Assembly (NCBI GenBank): GCA_005883575.1
Contig: VBFH01000027.1
Location: 46,644 to 110,643 of the forward strand
Origin: Chloroflexota bacterium
GTDB taxonomy: Bacteria > Chloroflexota > Dormibacteria > Dormibacterales > Dormibacteraceae
Reading direction: 5' to 3'
DNA: 64,000 nt
The translations under genes were made by a program, and so were the position numbers. Below, in pieces: positions 8,377-18,423 of the stretch. The stretch's first letter is position 1; each line of letters starts with the position of its first letter. The notes beneath the pieces are model-generated. The model was not told the origin of the DNA. It ran no database searches and worked only from the letters and a program-made list of their open reading frames with translations.

Positions 8377-9582
8377 GGAGAGGATCATCGCCTCCACCAC
8401 CGATCCAGCGCTGAGCCCCTGATCGCCCGAGGGAACGCGGACCAGGGCGTGGGCGCCCGCAAGTGACATCAAACGCGAGGAGGATTGAGAGCCGGTCGTC
8501 TCGGCGACCAGCTCTCGTCCCTCGCGACGAAGCGTGACCCTCTGGTACTCAGTGCGTTCGGCCGTCGGTTTCGCGTCGTAGGCCAGACGCACCGGAAGCA
8601 CCGGCCGCTGCAGCTGCGCGAAACCCTGCATCTTGCGCAGGGCCGGCCGGACGAACACCTCGAAGGTCACAAGTGACGAGACAGGAAAGCCAGGCAGCCC
8701 AAACGCCACTCGACCCCGCTCCAGGGTCGCGAACGTGAAGGGCTTGCCGGGCTTCAGCTTCACCCTCCCCACGTGGACCGTGCCGAGGGACTCGAGCAGT
8801 GGCTTCACCAGGTCGTGCGTACCGACGGACACTCCACCTGACGTCACCAACGCATCGGCACGCGCAAGGGCCTCGGTGACGAAGCCGCGCAGGGCATTCG
8901 CCTCGTCTGGCGCGATGCCGAGGACGCGAACATCCGCCCCCGCCTCCCGGAGCGCGGCGAGGAGCGCCCACCGATTGGAGTCCGGGATCTGGCCGCGGCC
9001 CGGCGTCTTCCCTACCTCGACCAGCTCGTCGCCGGTCGACATCAAGGCAACCCCAGGCCGGCGATGCACGGGCACCTCGGCTCGCCCGGTCGCGGCGGCG
9101 ATGCCGATCTCCGCAGCGCCCAGCTGCGTTCCCGCGCGAAGGATTAGGTCGCCGGGCTGCAGGTCGGCTCCGACCTTGTGGAAGTTGGAGCCCGCGGCCA
9201 GCCCGCGCGGGACGGTGACGTGATGGATGGACAGCTGAACGTCCTCGACCATGACGACACTGTCCGCGCCCTCGGGCACCACCCCGCCGGTCAAGATGCG
9301 AGCGGCGGTTCCCGGTGTCACGCGGCCCTCGAACGGCCGGCCCGCCGCGGACTCGCCCAGCACTCGCAGCGGCTTGCCCGCATCGGCGGCACGCACCGCA
9401 TAGCCATCGACGGCGCTGGATGGAAAGGGTGGCAGAGGGGCCTGCGCGACCAGGTCTTCGGCCAGCACCCGACCCGTCGCGTCGGCCAGCACGACCCGCT
9501 CCACGCCCAGCACCGGGGTGCGCTCGAGGACGAGCGCGGCCGCTACATCGGCGTCGATCAGCGGATACGCGGAGGCTCGCAC
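8368..9582 (-). CDS. moeA: Molybdopterin molybdenumtransferase MoeA
   Basis: A 404-aa MoeA that inserts molybdate into adenylylated molybdopterin. Visible are the N-terminal segment LPPFPSSAVDGYAV, the ILTGGVVPEGADSVVMVED stretch, and the MoCF-like domain with STGDELVE and TSGGVSVGTHD. The C-terminal domain IV follows the pattern LPVRLAYD...GSQSSSRLMSL. It supplies cofactor for molybdenum enzymes such as the HcrCAB-like reductase at 28353-32162, whose pathway partner moaA is at 39152. It is immediately downstream of the ABC transporter gene (3-nt gap), suggesting co-transcription. Confidence 0.95.
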   Translation of the reverse strand: MRASAYPLIDADVAAALVLERTPVLGVERVVLADATGRVLAEDLVAQAPLPPFPSSAVDGYAVRAADAGKPLRVLGESAAGRPFEGRVTPGTAARILTGGVVPEGADSVVMVEDVQLSIHHVTVPRGLAAGSNFHKVGADLQPGDLILRAGTQLGAAEIGIAAATGRAEVPVHRRPGVALMSTGDELVEVGKTPGRGQIPDSNRWALLAALREAGADVRVLGIAPDEANALRGFVTEALARADALVTSGGVSVGTHDLVKPLLESLGTVHVGRVKLKPGKPFTFATLERGRVAFGLPGFPVSSLVTFEVFVRPALRKMQGFAQLQRPVLPVRLAYDAKPTAERTEYQRVTLRREGRELVAETTGSQSSSRLMSLAGAHALVRVPSGDQGLSAGSVVEAMILSLP

Positions 9583-9585
9583 TCC

Positions 9586-11820
9586 CTATTCGTAGCGCAG
9601 GGCGCGCGCGGGATCCTGGCGGGCGGCGCGCAGGGCGGGCAGCAGTCCGCTCACCGTGCTCAACGCCGCGGCGAGCAACACCGCGACCAGGACAACCGGC
9701 ACGTCGGTGCGGAACACGTCAAAGCCGGTGCCGGTCACGGACTGGGTCAGGCGGTCGACAGCGGCGTTGCCCAGGCGGCCGAGACCGACCGCGACGAGAG
9801 CACCGACGGCGCCTCCTGCAAGACCGATGCCCAAAGCCTCGGCGAGGAAAAGCAGCAGCACGTCCCGCGAACGCGCACCGAGCGCCTTGAGCACACCGAT
9901 TTCTTTCGTTCGCTCGAGCACGGCGGTGTACATGGTGTTGGCGATCCCGAGGCACGCGAGCAGCAGCGCGACGATCGCAAGGCCCATCAGGGCGACGCGC
10001 AGCTTGCCGAGAAGGTCTTCGAAGTGGCGGAATTGGTCGCCGAAAGTCTGCGACTGGAAGCCAAGGGACTCCACGCGTTGACGCAGCTTCTCCACGGAGA
10101 GACCGGAGTCGGCAAGCAGCGTGATGCTTGTGTACTCGCCTCCCTTCCATGCATTCGCCCGCGCGAGGTTGCTCCAATAGCCGCGCATCGCCTCGTACGG
10201 CACTAGCGCACCAGGCGCGCCGGCGGGCATGTAGTTGCCCGACATGATGCCAACCACCAGCAGGCTGAGCACGACCGGCTTGGAAACCTGATTGCGGACG
10301 AGCGTCGGCACCAGGCTGCCGAAAGTCGCGCTGAAGCTTACCTGGGTTCCGATCGCACCGGGCGGTGATCGATAGCCGAGTGCGACAGCCTCGCTGTCCG
10401 TAAGCAGAATCTCGGACGAGGAGTCGGAGCGCGGCAGCCGGCCGGCGATCAAGGAAGGAAGAGTGCTCGAGCCCTTCAACAGCGGGAGCGAGACCAGGGC
10501 GCCTGCCGGGTTCGGAGACACCTTGTTGCCGCCCAGTGGCGGGCCGGTCACAGCGAAGGTGCCGGTCATGCCGATCTGACCCCACGCGGCCTTCACATGA
10601 GGCAGCCGGGTGAGGGTGGCCAGCGTCGCCTCGTTGAAAGCGGGCGTGCGGGCGTCCGCCACCGGATACACCGCGACCTGATGGACCTGGCTCGTGGCCA
10701 GGGCCGGCGCGTTCAAGGCATCCTGCAGGCCCCCCGCCAGGGCCACGATCAGGCTCAGTGCCGCGATTCCGATCGCGACGCCGCTGGTCGTCAAGGCTGT
10801 GCGCAGCGGGCGGCGGCCTGCGCTCCCGAGCCCGACCTTGAGCGTGTCGCGCCAATCCATCCGCGCCGCGGGATCCACCGGCTCCTGGCTCCGCACCGTG
10901 GGCTTGCCGGCGTCGAGCTCGACCGCGCGGCCGTCGATCATGCGCACAACGCGGTGGGCGTGGCGCGCAACCTCCGGGTCATGCGTGACCAGCACCACGG
11001 TCGCGCCTCGTCGGTTGAGATCCTCGAGCAGCCTGAGTACTCCCTCACCGGCGACCGAGTCCAGGCTGCCTGTCGGCTCATCGGCGAGGAGAAGCCCCGG
11101 CCGGTTTGCCAACGCGCGGGCGACGGCGACCTTTTGCTGCTCGCCGCCGGATAGGCGGCTCGCCCGCGCGCCGGCGCGCTCCTCCAGTCCGACAAGCGCC
11201 AGCAGGTGCCTCGCGCGCTTGCGGCGCTCCTCCAGCTCGACGCCCGCAAGGGTCAGGGGAAGCGCCACGTTGTCCTCGACGGACATCGACGGGATCAGGT
11301 TGAAGGCCTGGAAGATCGTGCTGACACGCTGCAGGCGGTAGTCGGAGAGATCGCGGTCGGGCAGCTCGCCGAGCGGCAGGCCCGCACCATAGACGTGGCC
11401 GGAGGTTGGGCGGTCGAGCCCACCCATCAGCGAGAGCAACGTGCTCTTGCCGCATCCGGAGGGGCCGACGATCGCCACGAACTCGCCAGGGCCGACGTCG
11501 AGAGTCACGTTCCGCAGCGCCGTCACTTGCATCTCGTCGCGGCCGCCGAACTCGCGAGAGACGGTATCCAGGCGCAGCCCCACCGCCTGGCCGAGCAGGT
11601 CGCGGAACTCGTCGGTTTGGGGTTGGGCCCTGAGCGGCGCAATGACAGCCGGCTCGGCGATCATCTCCGGCGAGTCGAACACGGCGGCGCCCGCCTCTCC
11701 GTTCCCGTTCGAAGCTGCGTGCTCTCCTTTGACGACCGCTGCGGCGGCCTCCCGACGCGCGCGGCGGCGGTGGCGCTTGGCGCCGCTCGGCTCACCTGGC
11801 GTCGTCACGACTGAAGCCAC
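9586..11820 (-). CDS. MacB-like ABC transporter, ATPase-permease fusion
   Basis: A 744-aa fusion. A disordered basic N-terminal ~80 residues precedes an ABC ATPase (Walker [10 protein letters not shown] at 119-127, signature [15 protein letters not shown], Walker [12 protein letters not shown]). A MacB-type permease follows, with one membrane helix near 345, a large extracytoplasmic domain, and three C-terminal FtsX-like helices ([20 protein letters not shown]...). This fold acts in mechanotransmission, exporting peptides, lipoproteins or antibiotics rather than importing. The order ATPase-permease in one chain matches MacB. GGAGGG precedes the GTG start. No periplasmic adaptor gene is adjacent. 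Confidence 0.9.
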   Translation of the reverse strand: MASVVTTPGEPSGAKRHRRRARREAAAAVVKGEHAASNGNGEAGAAVFDSPEMIAEPAVIAPLRAQPQTDEFRDLLGQAVGLRLDTVSREFGGRDEMQVTALRNVTLDVGPGEFVAIVGPSGCGKSTLLSLMGGLDRPTSGHVYGAGLPLGELPDRDLSDYRLQRVSTIFQAFNLIPSMSVEDNVALPLTLAGVELEERRKRARHLLALVGLEERAGARASRLSGGEQQKVAVARALANRPGLLLADEPTGSLDSVAGEGVLRLLEDLNRRGATVVLVTHDPEVARHAHRVVRMIDGRAVELDAGKPTVRSQEPVDPAARMDWRDTLKVGLGSAGRRPLRTALTTSGVAIGIAALSLIVALAGGLQDALNAPALATSQVHQVAVYPVADARTPAFNEATLATLTRLPHVKAAWGQIGMTGTFAVTGPPLGGNKVSPNPAGALVSLPLLKGSSTLPSLIAGRLPRSDSSSEILLTDSEAVALGYRSPPGAIGTQVSFSATFGSLVPTLVRNQVSKPVVLSLLVVGIMSGNYMPAGAPGALVPYEAMRGYWSNLARANAWKGGEYTSITLLADSGLSVEKLRQRVESLGFQSQTFGDQFRHFEDLLGKLRVALMGLAIVALLLACLGIANTMYTAVLERTKEIGVLKALGARSRDVLLLFLAEALGIGLAGGAVGALVAVGLGRLGNAAVDRLTQSVTGTGFDVFRTDVPVVLVAVLLAAALSTVSGLLPALRAARQDPARALRYE

Positions 11821-11873
11821 CCCTGCCCTCCTTTGCCCGCAGTCTAAGTGTTCGGCCCCGCGTTACTTAACGG

Positions 11874-12206
11874 TCAGCAGCCCGGATTCGCTACCTGCTT
11901 CTCAAGCCAGTTCATGTAGGTGGAAGAGCCGCCTTCGATCGGGATCTGGAAGATCTCCGGAAGCTGGTAGTCGTGGCGGCTGCGAACGAAATCCTGAACC
12001 GCCGCCGCCCGAGATTCGAGTGTCTTCACCAGCAGGAGGGCCTCGTGCTCGCGCTGCAGCTGGCCGTCCCAGTAATAGATGGAATGCACGCCGGGCACGA
12101 CGGAACAGCAGGCTGCCAGGCGCTCGACGACGAGTGCCTCGCCCAGACGCTCCGCGTCGTCGCGAGCCCCCGTCGTGACCATGATCAGGACCGCTCTCTC
12201 CCCCAC
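11874..12206 (-). CDS. cutA: Divalent-cation tolerance protein CutA
   Basis: A trimeric ferredoxin-like protein of about 110 residues. Conserved features are VTTGARDDAERLGEALVVERLAACCSVV in its CutA spacing, IYYWDGQLQ, the EALLLVKT strand and the C-terminal HDYQLPEIFQIPI motif. GTG at 12206 gives the family's usual length and has GGAG ten nt upstream; a longer frame to 12239 overlaps the PAP2 gene. CutA is linked to metal tolerance, but its activity is undefined. It ends the leftward polA-mutM-PAP2-cutA run. Confidence 0.9.
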   Translation of the reverse strand: MGERAVLIMVTTGARDDAERLGEALVVERLAACCSVVPGVHSIYYWDGQLQREHEALLLVKTLESRAAAVQDFVRSRHDYQLPEIFQIPIEGGSSTYMNWLEKQVANPGC

Positions 12207-12210
12207 GGGG

Positions 12211-12930
12211 TTAATTCTCCGGTTTTCGGGGCCGGTCAAGCCAAACTGTGCCCGCCAGTAGAGCGATGGCCCCGAGGATCAGGCCTCCGATGACGTCGGA
12301 TTCCCAGTGCACGTCGAGGTACAGCCGGTCGAATGCGATCAGCACGACCACGACGATCGCCCCGACGACCGCTGCCCCACGGACGACCGGCGAGATCGAG
12401 AGCCGCCTGATCACGAACGCGAGGAGTCCGTAGGCGATCACGGTACGCAGCATGTGACCGCTGGGAAAGCTGTTCCCCACGCCCGAACCGGAGAAGGCCT
12501 CGGTGATGCTCGGGCCGTCCGACTCGGCCAGCCCGGCCGGTGGCCGCGGGTGATGCAGGTTGAATTTATAGAAGAGCTCGAACGCCTGGGCGGCGATGAA
12601 GGCGATGAAAACCAGCGCGTCCGACCCGAAGCCGCTTCGCCAGAGGTAGTAGCTCAGCGCGAGCATGAGGACGGTCGTCAGCTCGAATCCTCCGAGCTCT
12701 GCGATGACCTGGAACAGACCGTGCAGCGAAGGCTGCCATGCGTCGTGCATGCCCTGGGCGACCTCGAGGTCGAGGCTCGTGAAAGCACCCGCCGCGATGG
12801 CAATGGTCAGGGCGACGAAGATGACACTGAGAACCGCGATACCGACCAGACGCGGGATTATCGCTGGCAACGGCGGCAGAAGACCGTCGTCCGGCCGGCG
12901 ACCCGCATCGAGCTGAGCGGGCGCCCGCAT
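12211..12930 (-). CDS. PAP2-superfamily membrane phosphatase
   Basis: An integral membrane phosphatase with the three-part PAP2 signature: KFNLHHPRPP (KX6RP-like), NSFPSGHM (PSGH), and DVHWESDVIGG (the SRX5HX3D-type His/Asp motif). Six hydrophobic segments are visible. It likely dephosphorylates undecaprenyl pyrophosphate or phosphatidic acid at the outer membrane face. The start is uncertain: the frame is open to 12999, ATG 12930 is used here, and both overlap mutM. The first membrane helix begins only after the mutM stop at 12858. The end is 4 nt from the likely cutA start. Confidence 0.85.
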   Translation of the reverse strand: MRAPAQLDAGRRPDDGLLPPLPAIIPRLVGIAVLSVIFVALTIAIAAGAFTSLDLEVAQGMHDAWQPSLHGLFQVIAELGGFELTTVLMLALSYYLWRSGFGSDALVFIAFIAAQAFELFYKFNLHHPRPPAGLAESDGPSITEAFSGSGVGNSFPSGHMLRTVIAYGLLAFVIRRLSISPVVRGAAVVGAIVVVVLIAFDRLYLDVHWESDVIGGLILGAIALLAGTVWLDRPRKPEN

Positions 12931-13682
12931 GTGAAGCATGGCTCGCCGGCACGGCCGTAAACGAGAAGCTTCTCCTGCTGGCCGCCAACCTCGCCCCACG
13001 CGTCGCGGTACGTGTCCACGGAGCTGCCGCGGTTGGCGATCGCGAGCTCGAGCGATTCGCGCAGCGATTCATGCAGCCTTTGTGCTGATCGTTTGCTGAC
13101 CGTGCTCGCGATCCTGGCGGGCCGCAGCTTCGCCCGGTGGAGCGATTCGTCAGCGTAGATGTTGCCCACGCCGGCGATCGCCTTCTGGTCGAGCAGAACC
13201 GCCTTCAGCGGAGCGCGCCTCCGCCGCAGCTCCCGATACAGCTCCTCGAAGGCGAAGGCCGGATCCATCGGCTCGGGCCCAAGGCGTGGCATCTTCTTCG
13301 CGGAAAGCAGCGCCTCCTCGGTCCCGATCAGCAGCCGGCCAAATCGTCGGGGATCGCGGTAGCGAAGCTGGCGGCCATCTTCGAGGAAGAACACTGCATG
13401 GGTATGCTTCTCGAGCGGTTTGACCTCATCGACGAGACGGAGCTGTCCTGTCATGCCCAGGTGGACGACCAGGACGATGTCTCCGGAGAGATGAATAAGG
13501 ATGTATTTGCCACGCCGGCCCATCGACTCGATGCGCATACTCGCCACTGCGTCGACGAACTCTTCCGGTTCCGGGTGGCGGACGATCGTCGGAAAAGCGA
13601 GCTCGCATCGGGTGATCGTGCGGCCAACGAGATGCGGTCGGAGGTCGGCGACGATCGTCTCGACCTCCGGAAGCTCAGGCAC
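12858..13682 (-). CDS. mutM: Formamidopyrimidine-DNA glycosylase
   Basis: A 274-aa Fpg/MutM that removes 8-oxoguanine and formamidopyrimidines and cleaves the abasic site. The mature N-terminal catalytic proline starts the MPELPEVETI motif, with the catalytic Glu right behind it. The conserved lysine is in RRGKYIL (about residue 59). The helix-two-turn-helix is KAIAGVGNIYADE, and a C-terminal zinc finger CFTCGRP...FCRRC is complete. It starts 3 nt after the polA stop, so it is co-transcribed with polA, coupling excision with repair synthesis. Confidence 0.97.
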   Translation of the reverse strand: MPELPEVETIVADLRPHLVGRTITRCELAFPTIVRHPEPEEFVDAVASMRIESMGRRGKYILIHLSGDIVLVVHLGMTGQLRLVDEVKPLEKHTHAVFFLEDGRQLRYRDPRRFGRLLIGTEEALLSAKKMPRLGPEPMDPAFAFEELYRELRRRRAPLKAVLLDQKAIAGVGNIYADESLHRAKLRPARIASTVSKRSAQRLHESLRESLELAIANRGSSVDTYRDAWGEVGGQQEKLLVYGRAGEPCFTCGRPLSSMRVAGRTTVFCRRCQR

Positions 13683-13684
13683 GG

Positions 13685-16372
13685 TTAAGCGCGGACGACC
13701 GCGAGCTTCTTCATGTCGGCCCAGTTGGGACCGACCTTCATCTCGACCTCGATCCCAGTCTCGAGCTCATACGCGCCCGTCATGATTCGCGGCACCTTCT
13801 CGGCGAACTGATCCACTTCCGCGCGGGGCACCTCGAAGAGCAGCTCGTCATGGACCTGCAGCAGCATCCGACCCTCGATCTGGTCCGCCTCGATCTCGCG
13901 ATGCAGCCGCACCATCGCGATCTTGATGATGTCCGCCGCGAGCGACTGCATGGGGAAGTTGATCGCCATCCGCTCGGCCGCGCTGCGCAGCTGATAGTTT
14001 GGCGAACGCAGGTCGGGAATCGCCCGCCGCCGCCCCGTCGCGCTGACGACAAACCCTTCCTCGCGCGCCTTGCGGCGAACGTCATCGAGGTACTCCCTCA
14101 GGTGCGCATAGGTGGACCAGTACTGGCCGAGGAATTCCCGCGCCACATCGCCAGTGATGCCCAGCTGCTGGGCAAGCCCATACTCGCCCTGACCGTAGAT
14201 CGAGCCGAAGTTCGCGACCTTTGCCAGGCGACGTTGATCCGGGGTGACGGCCTCGATAGCGATCTTGAACACGGCCGCGGCCGTCGCGGAGTGGATGTCC
14301 TGGCCCGCGGCAAACGCCTCGAGCAGCTTGGGGTCGCCGCTCAAGTGCGCCGCGATGCGCAGCTCGATCTGCGAGTAGTCGGCCGAGACCATTACGTGGT
14401 CGGGGCGGCCCGCCTTGAACGCGCGCCGGATCCGCTGCCCCAGCTCGGTGCGGATGGGGATGTTCATCAGGTTGGGGTTTGACGACGCGAGGCGGCCCGT
14501 GGCCGTGCTCGCCTGCCCGAACGACGTATGCACCCGCCCGCTCATCGGATCCACGAGCTGCGGTAGCGCGTCTACATAGGTCGATTTCAGCTTCGAAAGC
14601 TGGCGGTGCTCGAGGATGAGCCCGACGATCGGATGCTTCTCGCGCAGCGTCTCCAGAGTGTCGGCGTCGGTCGAGTAGCCGGTCTTCGTCCTCTTGCCGA
14701 CCGGAAGGCGAAGGTCTTCGAACAGCACCTTCGCGAGCTGCTGCGGGGCGTTGAGGTTGAACTTCTGGCCCGCGACCTCCTCGACCTCCGCCTCGATCGC
14801 CGCCAGCTGCGCCCCGAGCTCGTCCTGCATCTGCTTGAGATACGGGACGTCGATGGCGACCCCCTCGGTCTCCATGTCCGCGAGTACACCGGCGAGCGGA
14901 AGTTCGATCTCGTGGAAGAGATAGTCGACGCCCAGATTTCGCATCTCGGCCTCGAGCCGCGGCCGGAGGTTGAGGATCGCCTCAGCTCGCCGGGCGGCGA
15001 ACTCCGCGGCGTCGCCGTCGGCGATGGCGGAGGGCTTCCGCGCCGAGCGACCTGTGCCCAGCAGCTGCTCGGTGCTGACGAGCTCCATACCCAGAAAGTC
15101 GTGCGCCAGGTCCTCGAGGCGCGGATCCCGCGAGCCCGCCCCCAGGAGGTAGGCGGCCAGAAACGTGCTGAACGCCCAGTCACGCTTGCCTCCGCCCAGG
15201 GAGCGGAGCGCGAGCTCTGTCTCCTTGGCATCGTGGCCGGAGATCGGACGGCCGGACAGCGTGCTGGCCACAGCGTCCATCGCCTCCGGTCGCGCGACAT
15301 AAAACGTGTTGCCTCCGGTCGAGACGCCGAGGCCGCAGATCCGGCAGGCGCGACCTGATCCTTCGGTGAAGGTGAAGACACCCACGTCGTGCGAACCGTC
15401 GAGCAGCGATGCCGCCTCGGTCGGGTCTTCGACGATGTGCAGGCCCGCCGCCTGCGGCGCCGGCTCGAAGGTGAGGCTCGGCTGAACCGGCACCTGGTCC
15501 GGCGGCGGGAAGCGGCTCAGAAGCTGGCGGAACTCGAGGTGGTCGAAGACGCGCCGCGCGCGGTCGTAGTCGTAGCGGGTCCAGCGCGCCTTCTCGAGCT
15601 CGAGCTCCACAGGCACGTCGCGCACGATGGTGACCATCCGCTTGCCCAGGCGCACCCGGTCGGCGTTGGCTTTCAGCGAAGTCTTCAGCCGGCCCTCTGG
15701 TAGCTCGTCCACACGTTCGAGCAGCCCCTCGACGCTGACGAAGTCCTGGACCAGCTTGGCCGCGGTCTTGTCCCCGACCCCGGGGACGCCCGGGATGTTG
15801 TCCGAGGTGTCGCCCCTCAGGGCCTTGAAGTCGACCAGCTGCGCCGGCTCGAAGCCGTAGCGCTGCCGGACCTGATCCGGACCGTAGACGAACGTGTCGG
15901 TGATGCCGCGTCGCGGCACCAGGGCTTCGACCGATTCGGTCACGAGCTGCAGGCAGTCGAGGTCACCCGACACGATGGTCACGGCGTGGCCGCGCTCTTC
16001 CGCGATGCGCGCCAGGGTGCCGATCACATCGTCGGCCTCGAAGCCTTCGACGCCGTGGATGGGTATCGAGAACGCCTGGAGGACCTCGCGGACCATGTCC
16101 ATCTGAGGGCGAAGATCATCGGGCATGGCCCGGCGACCAGCCTTGTACTCCTCGTATTCCTGAGAGCGAAATGTGGGTTTGCCGAGATCGAATGCGGCGA
16201 TCGCGTACTCGGGGCGCGACGCCAGCACGATGGCCAGCATCGACGTGAAGCCGTAGACCGCGTTGGTGACCCGACCATCCGACGTGCTCATTGGCGGCAG
16301 AGCAAAAAAAGCTCGATAGATGAGGCTGTGGGCGTCGATCAAAATCAGCCGCCCCCGCCGTCCCTTCGCCAC
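13685..16372 (-). CDS. polA: DNA polymerase I
   Basis: An 895-aa family A polymerase. The N-terminal 5'-3' exonuclease domain has LILIDAHSLIYRAFFAL, EGFEADDVIGTLA and RGDTSDNIPGVPGVGDKTA. The central 3'-5' exonuclease domain is degenerate: the DXE metal site is missing (DVGVFTFTEG), so proofreading is probably absent. The polymerase domain has motif A DYSQIELR (near 665), motif B RRLAKVANFGSIYG and motif C QVHDELLFEV (near 840). The GTG start is preceded by TAAACT with a 6-nt gap, indicating leaderless initiation. It heads a leftward operon with mutM. Confidence 0.97.
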   Translation of the reverse strand: MAKGRRGRLILIDAHSLIYRAFFALPPMSTSDGRVTNAVYGFTSMLAIVLASRPEYAIAAFDLGKPTFRSQEYEEYKAGRRAMPDDLRPQMDMVREVLQAFSIPIHGVEGFEADDVIGTLARIAEERGHAVTIVSGDLDCLQLVTESVEALVPRRGITDTFVYGPDQVRQRYGFEPAQLVDFKALRGDTSDNIPGVPGVGDKTAAKLVQDFVSVEGLLERVDELPEGRLKTSLKANADRVRLGKRMVTIVRDVPVELELEKARWTRYDYDRARRVFDHLEFRQLLSRFPPPDQVPVQPSLTFEPAPQAAGLHIVEDPTEAASLLDGSHDVGVFTFTEGSGRACRICGLGVSTGGNTFYVARPEAMDAVASTLSGRPISGHDAKETELALRSLGGGKRDWAFSTFLAAYLLGAGSRDPRLEDLAHDFLGMELVSTEQLLGTGRSARKPSAIADGDAAEFAARRAEAILNLRPRLEAEMRNLGVDYLFHEIELPLAGVLADMETEGVAIDVPYLKQMQDELGAQLAAIEAEVEEVAGQKFNLNAPQQLAKVLFEDLRLPVGKRTKTGYSTDADTLETLREKHPIVGLILEHRQLSKLKSTYVDALPQLVDPMSGRVHTSFGQASTATGRLASSNPNLMNIPIRTELGQRIRRAFKAGRPDHVMVSADYSQIELRIAAHLSGDPKLLEAFAAGQDIHSATAAAVFKIAIEAVTPDQRRLAKVANFGSIYGQGEYGLAQQLGITGDVAREFLGQYWSTYAHLREYLDDVRRKAREEGFVVSATGRRRAIPDLRSPNYQLRSAAERMAINFPMQSLAADIIKIAMVRLHREIEADQIEGRMLLQVHDELLFEVPRAEVDQFAEKVPRIMTGAYELETGIEVEMKVGPNWADMKKLAVVRA

Positions 16373-16378
16373 GTTCGA

Positions 16379-16384
16379 AGTTTA
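16379..16384 (-). promoter_or_regulatory. -10 box TAAACT of polA
   Basis: Minus-strand TAAACT with six nt to the polA GTG. The spacing places +1 at or next to the start codon, so the mRNA would be leaderless. Confidence 0.45.
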
Positions 16385-16454
16385 CGTAGGGCCGGTTCGT
16401 CACCCTGCGGGGGGCTGGCGCGTTCAAATAGAAGGGATGGCGAGGACCGAAGGC

Positions 16455-16460
16455 TAGAAT
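16455..16460 (+). promoter_or_regulatory. -10 box TAGAAT of the bifunctional nuclease gene
   Basis: TAGAAT followed by 10 nt and ATG 16471. It implies a leaderless transcript starting at that ATG and argues against the upstream ATG at 16459. Confidence 0.5.
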
Positions 16461-16470
16461 GGACCCGAGG

Positions 16471-17055
16471 ATGAAAAACCTCATCGAGGTCTCCGTGGAC
16501 AGTATCCGCATCCATATGCCGACTGCCCAACACCTGGTGATCCTCAAAGAGAAGGAAGCGGACCGCTACCTGCCGATCTGGATCGGCTCGTTCGAGGCGC
16601 AGGCGATCGCGACCAAGATCTCAGGCAACGCTCTGGGGCGCCCGCTGACCCACGACCTGATGGCCACCGCTTTCGGGGACCTGGGCATCAGCGTCAAGCG
16701 CATAGTGGTCACGCGCCTTGCCGACCAGGTCTTTTACGCGCGACTTTATGTGAAGCAGAACGGCCGCGACCTCGATTTCGACGCGCGGCCTTCCGACGCG
16801 ATCGCGCTTGCCGTCCGCGTCGAGTGTCCGATCTTCGTCGCCTCCGAGGTGATGGAGACTGCCGGCATCATCCCCGAGGCAGACGAGCTGGAGGGCGACA
16901 AGGACAAGGCTGAGACCGTCGTCGACGAGGAACGTCTGGCCGTCTTCCGCGACTTCGTCAACAGCCTGGACCTCCCCGAGCTTCCCGACGAACCGGGCGC
17001 CAAGGACGAGCCCGGCGCTCAGGACAGGCCCGGAGGGCGCCCCGGCCGGGGCTGA
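16471..17055 (+). CDS. Bifunctional nuclease (BFN/DUF151) family protein
   Basis: A 194-aa protein beginning MKNLIEVSVDSIRIH. The conserved BFN core has LPIWIGSFEAQAIA, RPLTHDL and the FDARPSDAIALAVRV motif. The acidic C-terminal third ends in a low-complexity Pro/Gly/Asp tail. Family members are proposed RNase/DNase enzymes in plants and are widespread but poorly characterised in bacteria. ATG 16471 is preferred over ATG 16459 because of the TAGAAT spacing. The gene is divergent from polA and is followed by mgtC and degV on the same strand. Confidence 0.88.
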   Translation: MKNLIEVSVDSIRIHMPTAQHLVILKEKEADRYLPIWIGSFEAQAIATKISGNALGRPLTHDLMATAFGDLGISVKRIVVTRLADQVFYARLYVKQNGRDLDFDARPSDAIALAVRVECPIFVASEVMETAGIIPEADELEGDKDKAETVVDEERLAVFRDFVNSLDLPELPDEPGAKDEPGAQDRPGGRPGRG

Positions 17056-17089
17056 CAGCACGCACCTGAACGGCGAGTTCGACCTCGCC

Positions 17090-17533
17090 TTGCGCGTGAT
17101 GGTCGCCCTCGCACTCGGACTCGTCATCGGCGCGGAGCGTGAGTTCCGCGGGCATCCCGCGGGTTTGCGCACCATGGCGCTCATCAGCGCAGGCTCGTGC
17201 ATGTTCACGGGCCTGGGACTGATTCCGGAATTCGCACGCACGGTGGACCCGACGCGCATCGCAGCGCAGATCGTGACCGGGGTCGGATTTCTCGGCGCCG
17301 GCAGCATCCTCCGCCAGGGCGAGGAGGTGCGCGGTCTGACGACAGCTGCATCGATCTGGGTTGCCGCGTCGCTTGGCATGGCAGTTGGGTTCGCGTATTA
17401 CGGCGTGGCGATTTTCATCACTGTGATCGTGGTCGTCGTGCTGGTCGCGCTGAAACCGATGGAGGAGCGCTTCTTCAAGAACCGCAAACATCGGCGCGAG
17501 ACAGATCCGCTGCCGGACGAAATCGTGCCGTGA
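17090..17533 (+). CDS. MgtC/SapB-family membrane protein
   Basis: A protein of 147 residues or slightly more with the MgtC core: ALALGLVIGAEREFRG, GLRTMALISAGSC, the AAQIVTGVGFLGAGSIL signature and a basic C-terminus. Four to five membrane helices are visible. MgtC proteins modulate F-type ATPase or magnesium homeostasis under stress. TTG 17090 is the first ordinary start. A CTG at 17066 (encoding MNGEFDLALRVMVAL) would give a more typical N-terminus. It overlaps degV by GTGA. Confidence 0.87.
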   Translation: MRVMVALALGLVIGAEREFRGHPAGLRTMALISAGSCMFTGLGLIPEFARTVDPTRIAAQIVTGVGFLGAGSILRQGEEVRGLTTAASIWVAASLGMAVGFAYYGVAIFITVIVVVVLVALKPMEERFFKNRKHRRETDPLPDEIVP

Positions 17534-18423
17534 CCGCCGGCAAGGTCGCGATCGTCACCGACTCGACCGCCGACCTGCCGTCGCAGCTCGTCAAGACGCG
17601 CGGCATCACCGTCGTGCCGCTTACGCTCAACTTCGAAGGACGATCGCTGCTCGACGGTGTCGAGATAAGGCCGTCGGAGTTCTACCGCCGGCTCCCCAAC
17701 GCGACCACGCATCCAACGACGTCACAGCCATCGCCGGGGCGATTCGCAGAGGCGTATTCGGAGCTTCTCAACGCTCACACCGAGGTCGTGTCCATCCACA
17801 TCTCGGAAAAGCTGAGCGGCACGTACGCGTCCGCGGTCCAGGGCGCCGAGATGACAGACCCAAAACGCGTTCACGTCATCGACTCCCAGCTCGTGTCCAT
17901 GTCCCTGGGTTTGTTGACCCTCGCGGCGACCGAGGTGGCTCGGAAGGGCGTCGCCGCCAGCGAGGTGGAGAAGCGAGTGAGCGAGATGCGCGAGCACGTG
18001 CAGACGTACTTCTCGGTCGCCACCCTGGAGTTCTTACGGCGCGGCGGACGCATCGGCCGCGCGAGCGCGATGCTCGGCTCGGTGCTGCAGGTCAAACCCG
18101 TGCTCTGCATCCGCGACGGACTGGTCACGCCGCTCGAGCGCGTACGGACTTTCGACCGGGCGCTGAACCGCGTCGTGGAGCTCACGCGCGAGGTGGATCG
18201 CGGCCAGGGGCTGTGCGTGATCGTCGGCCACGCTGATGCCGAGGCCGACGCCGAGCGGGTCGCGCGAGAGCTCGAGCCGATGGCCGAGACGCTGATGATC
18301 CAACCGCTCGGGCCGGTGGTCGGCGCGCACGCGGGCCCGGGCGTGGTCGGGGTCGGCTGCTATCCGGCGGATCTGCTGCCCTTGGGTATCAAGACAACCG
18401 CCAGCGCACGGACCCCGGCGTGA
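17530..18423 (+). CDS. DegV-family fatty-acid-binding protein
   Basis: A 297-aa DegV protein from GTG 17530, which overlaps the mgtC stop as GTGA. The N-terminal motif VAIVTDSTADLP, the loop THPTTSQPSPGRF and the HISEKLSGTYASA segment are all typical of the fatty-acid pocket. DegV/FakB proteins present bound fatty acid to a FakA kinase; no FakA gene is seen in this window. The last 35 nt overlap the convergent MBL-fold gene. Confidence 0.92.
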   Translation: MTAGKVAIVTDSTADLPSQLVKTRGITVVPLTLNFEGRSLLDGVEIRPSEFYRRLPNATTHPTTSQPSPGRFAEAYSELLNAHTEVVSIHISEKLSGTYASAVQGAEMTDPKRVHVIDSQLVSMSLGLLTLAATEVARKGVAASEVEKRVSEMREHVQTYFSVATLEFLRRGGRIGRASAMLGSVLQVKPVLCIRDGLVTPLERVRTFDRALNRVVELTREVDRGQGLCVIVGHADAEADAERVARELEPMAETLMIQPLGPVVGAHAGPGVVGVGCYPADLLPLGIKTTASARTPA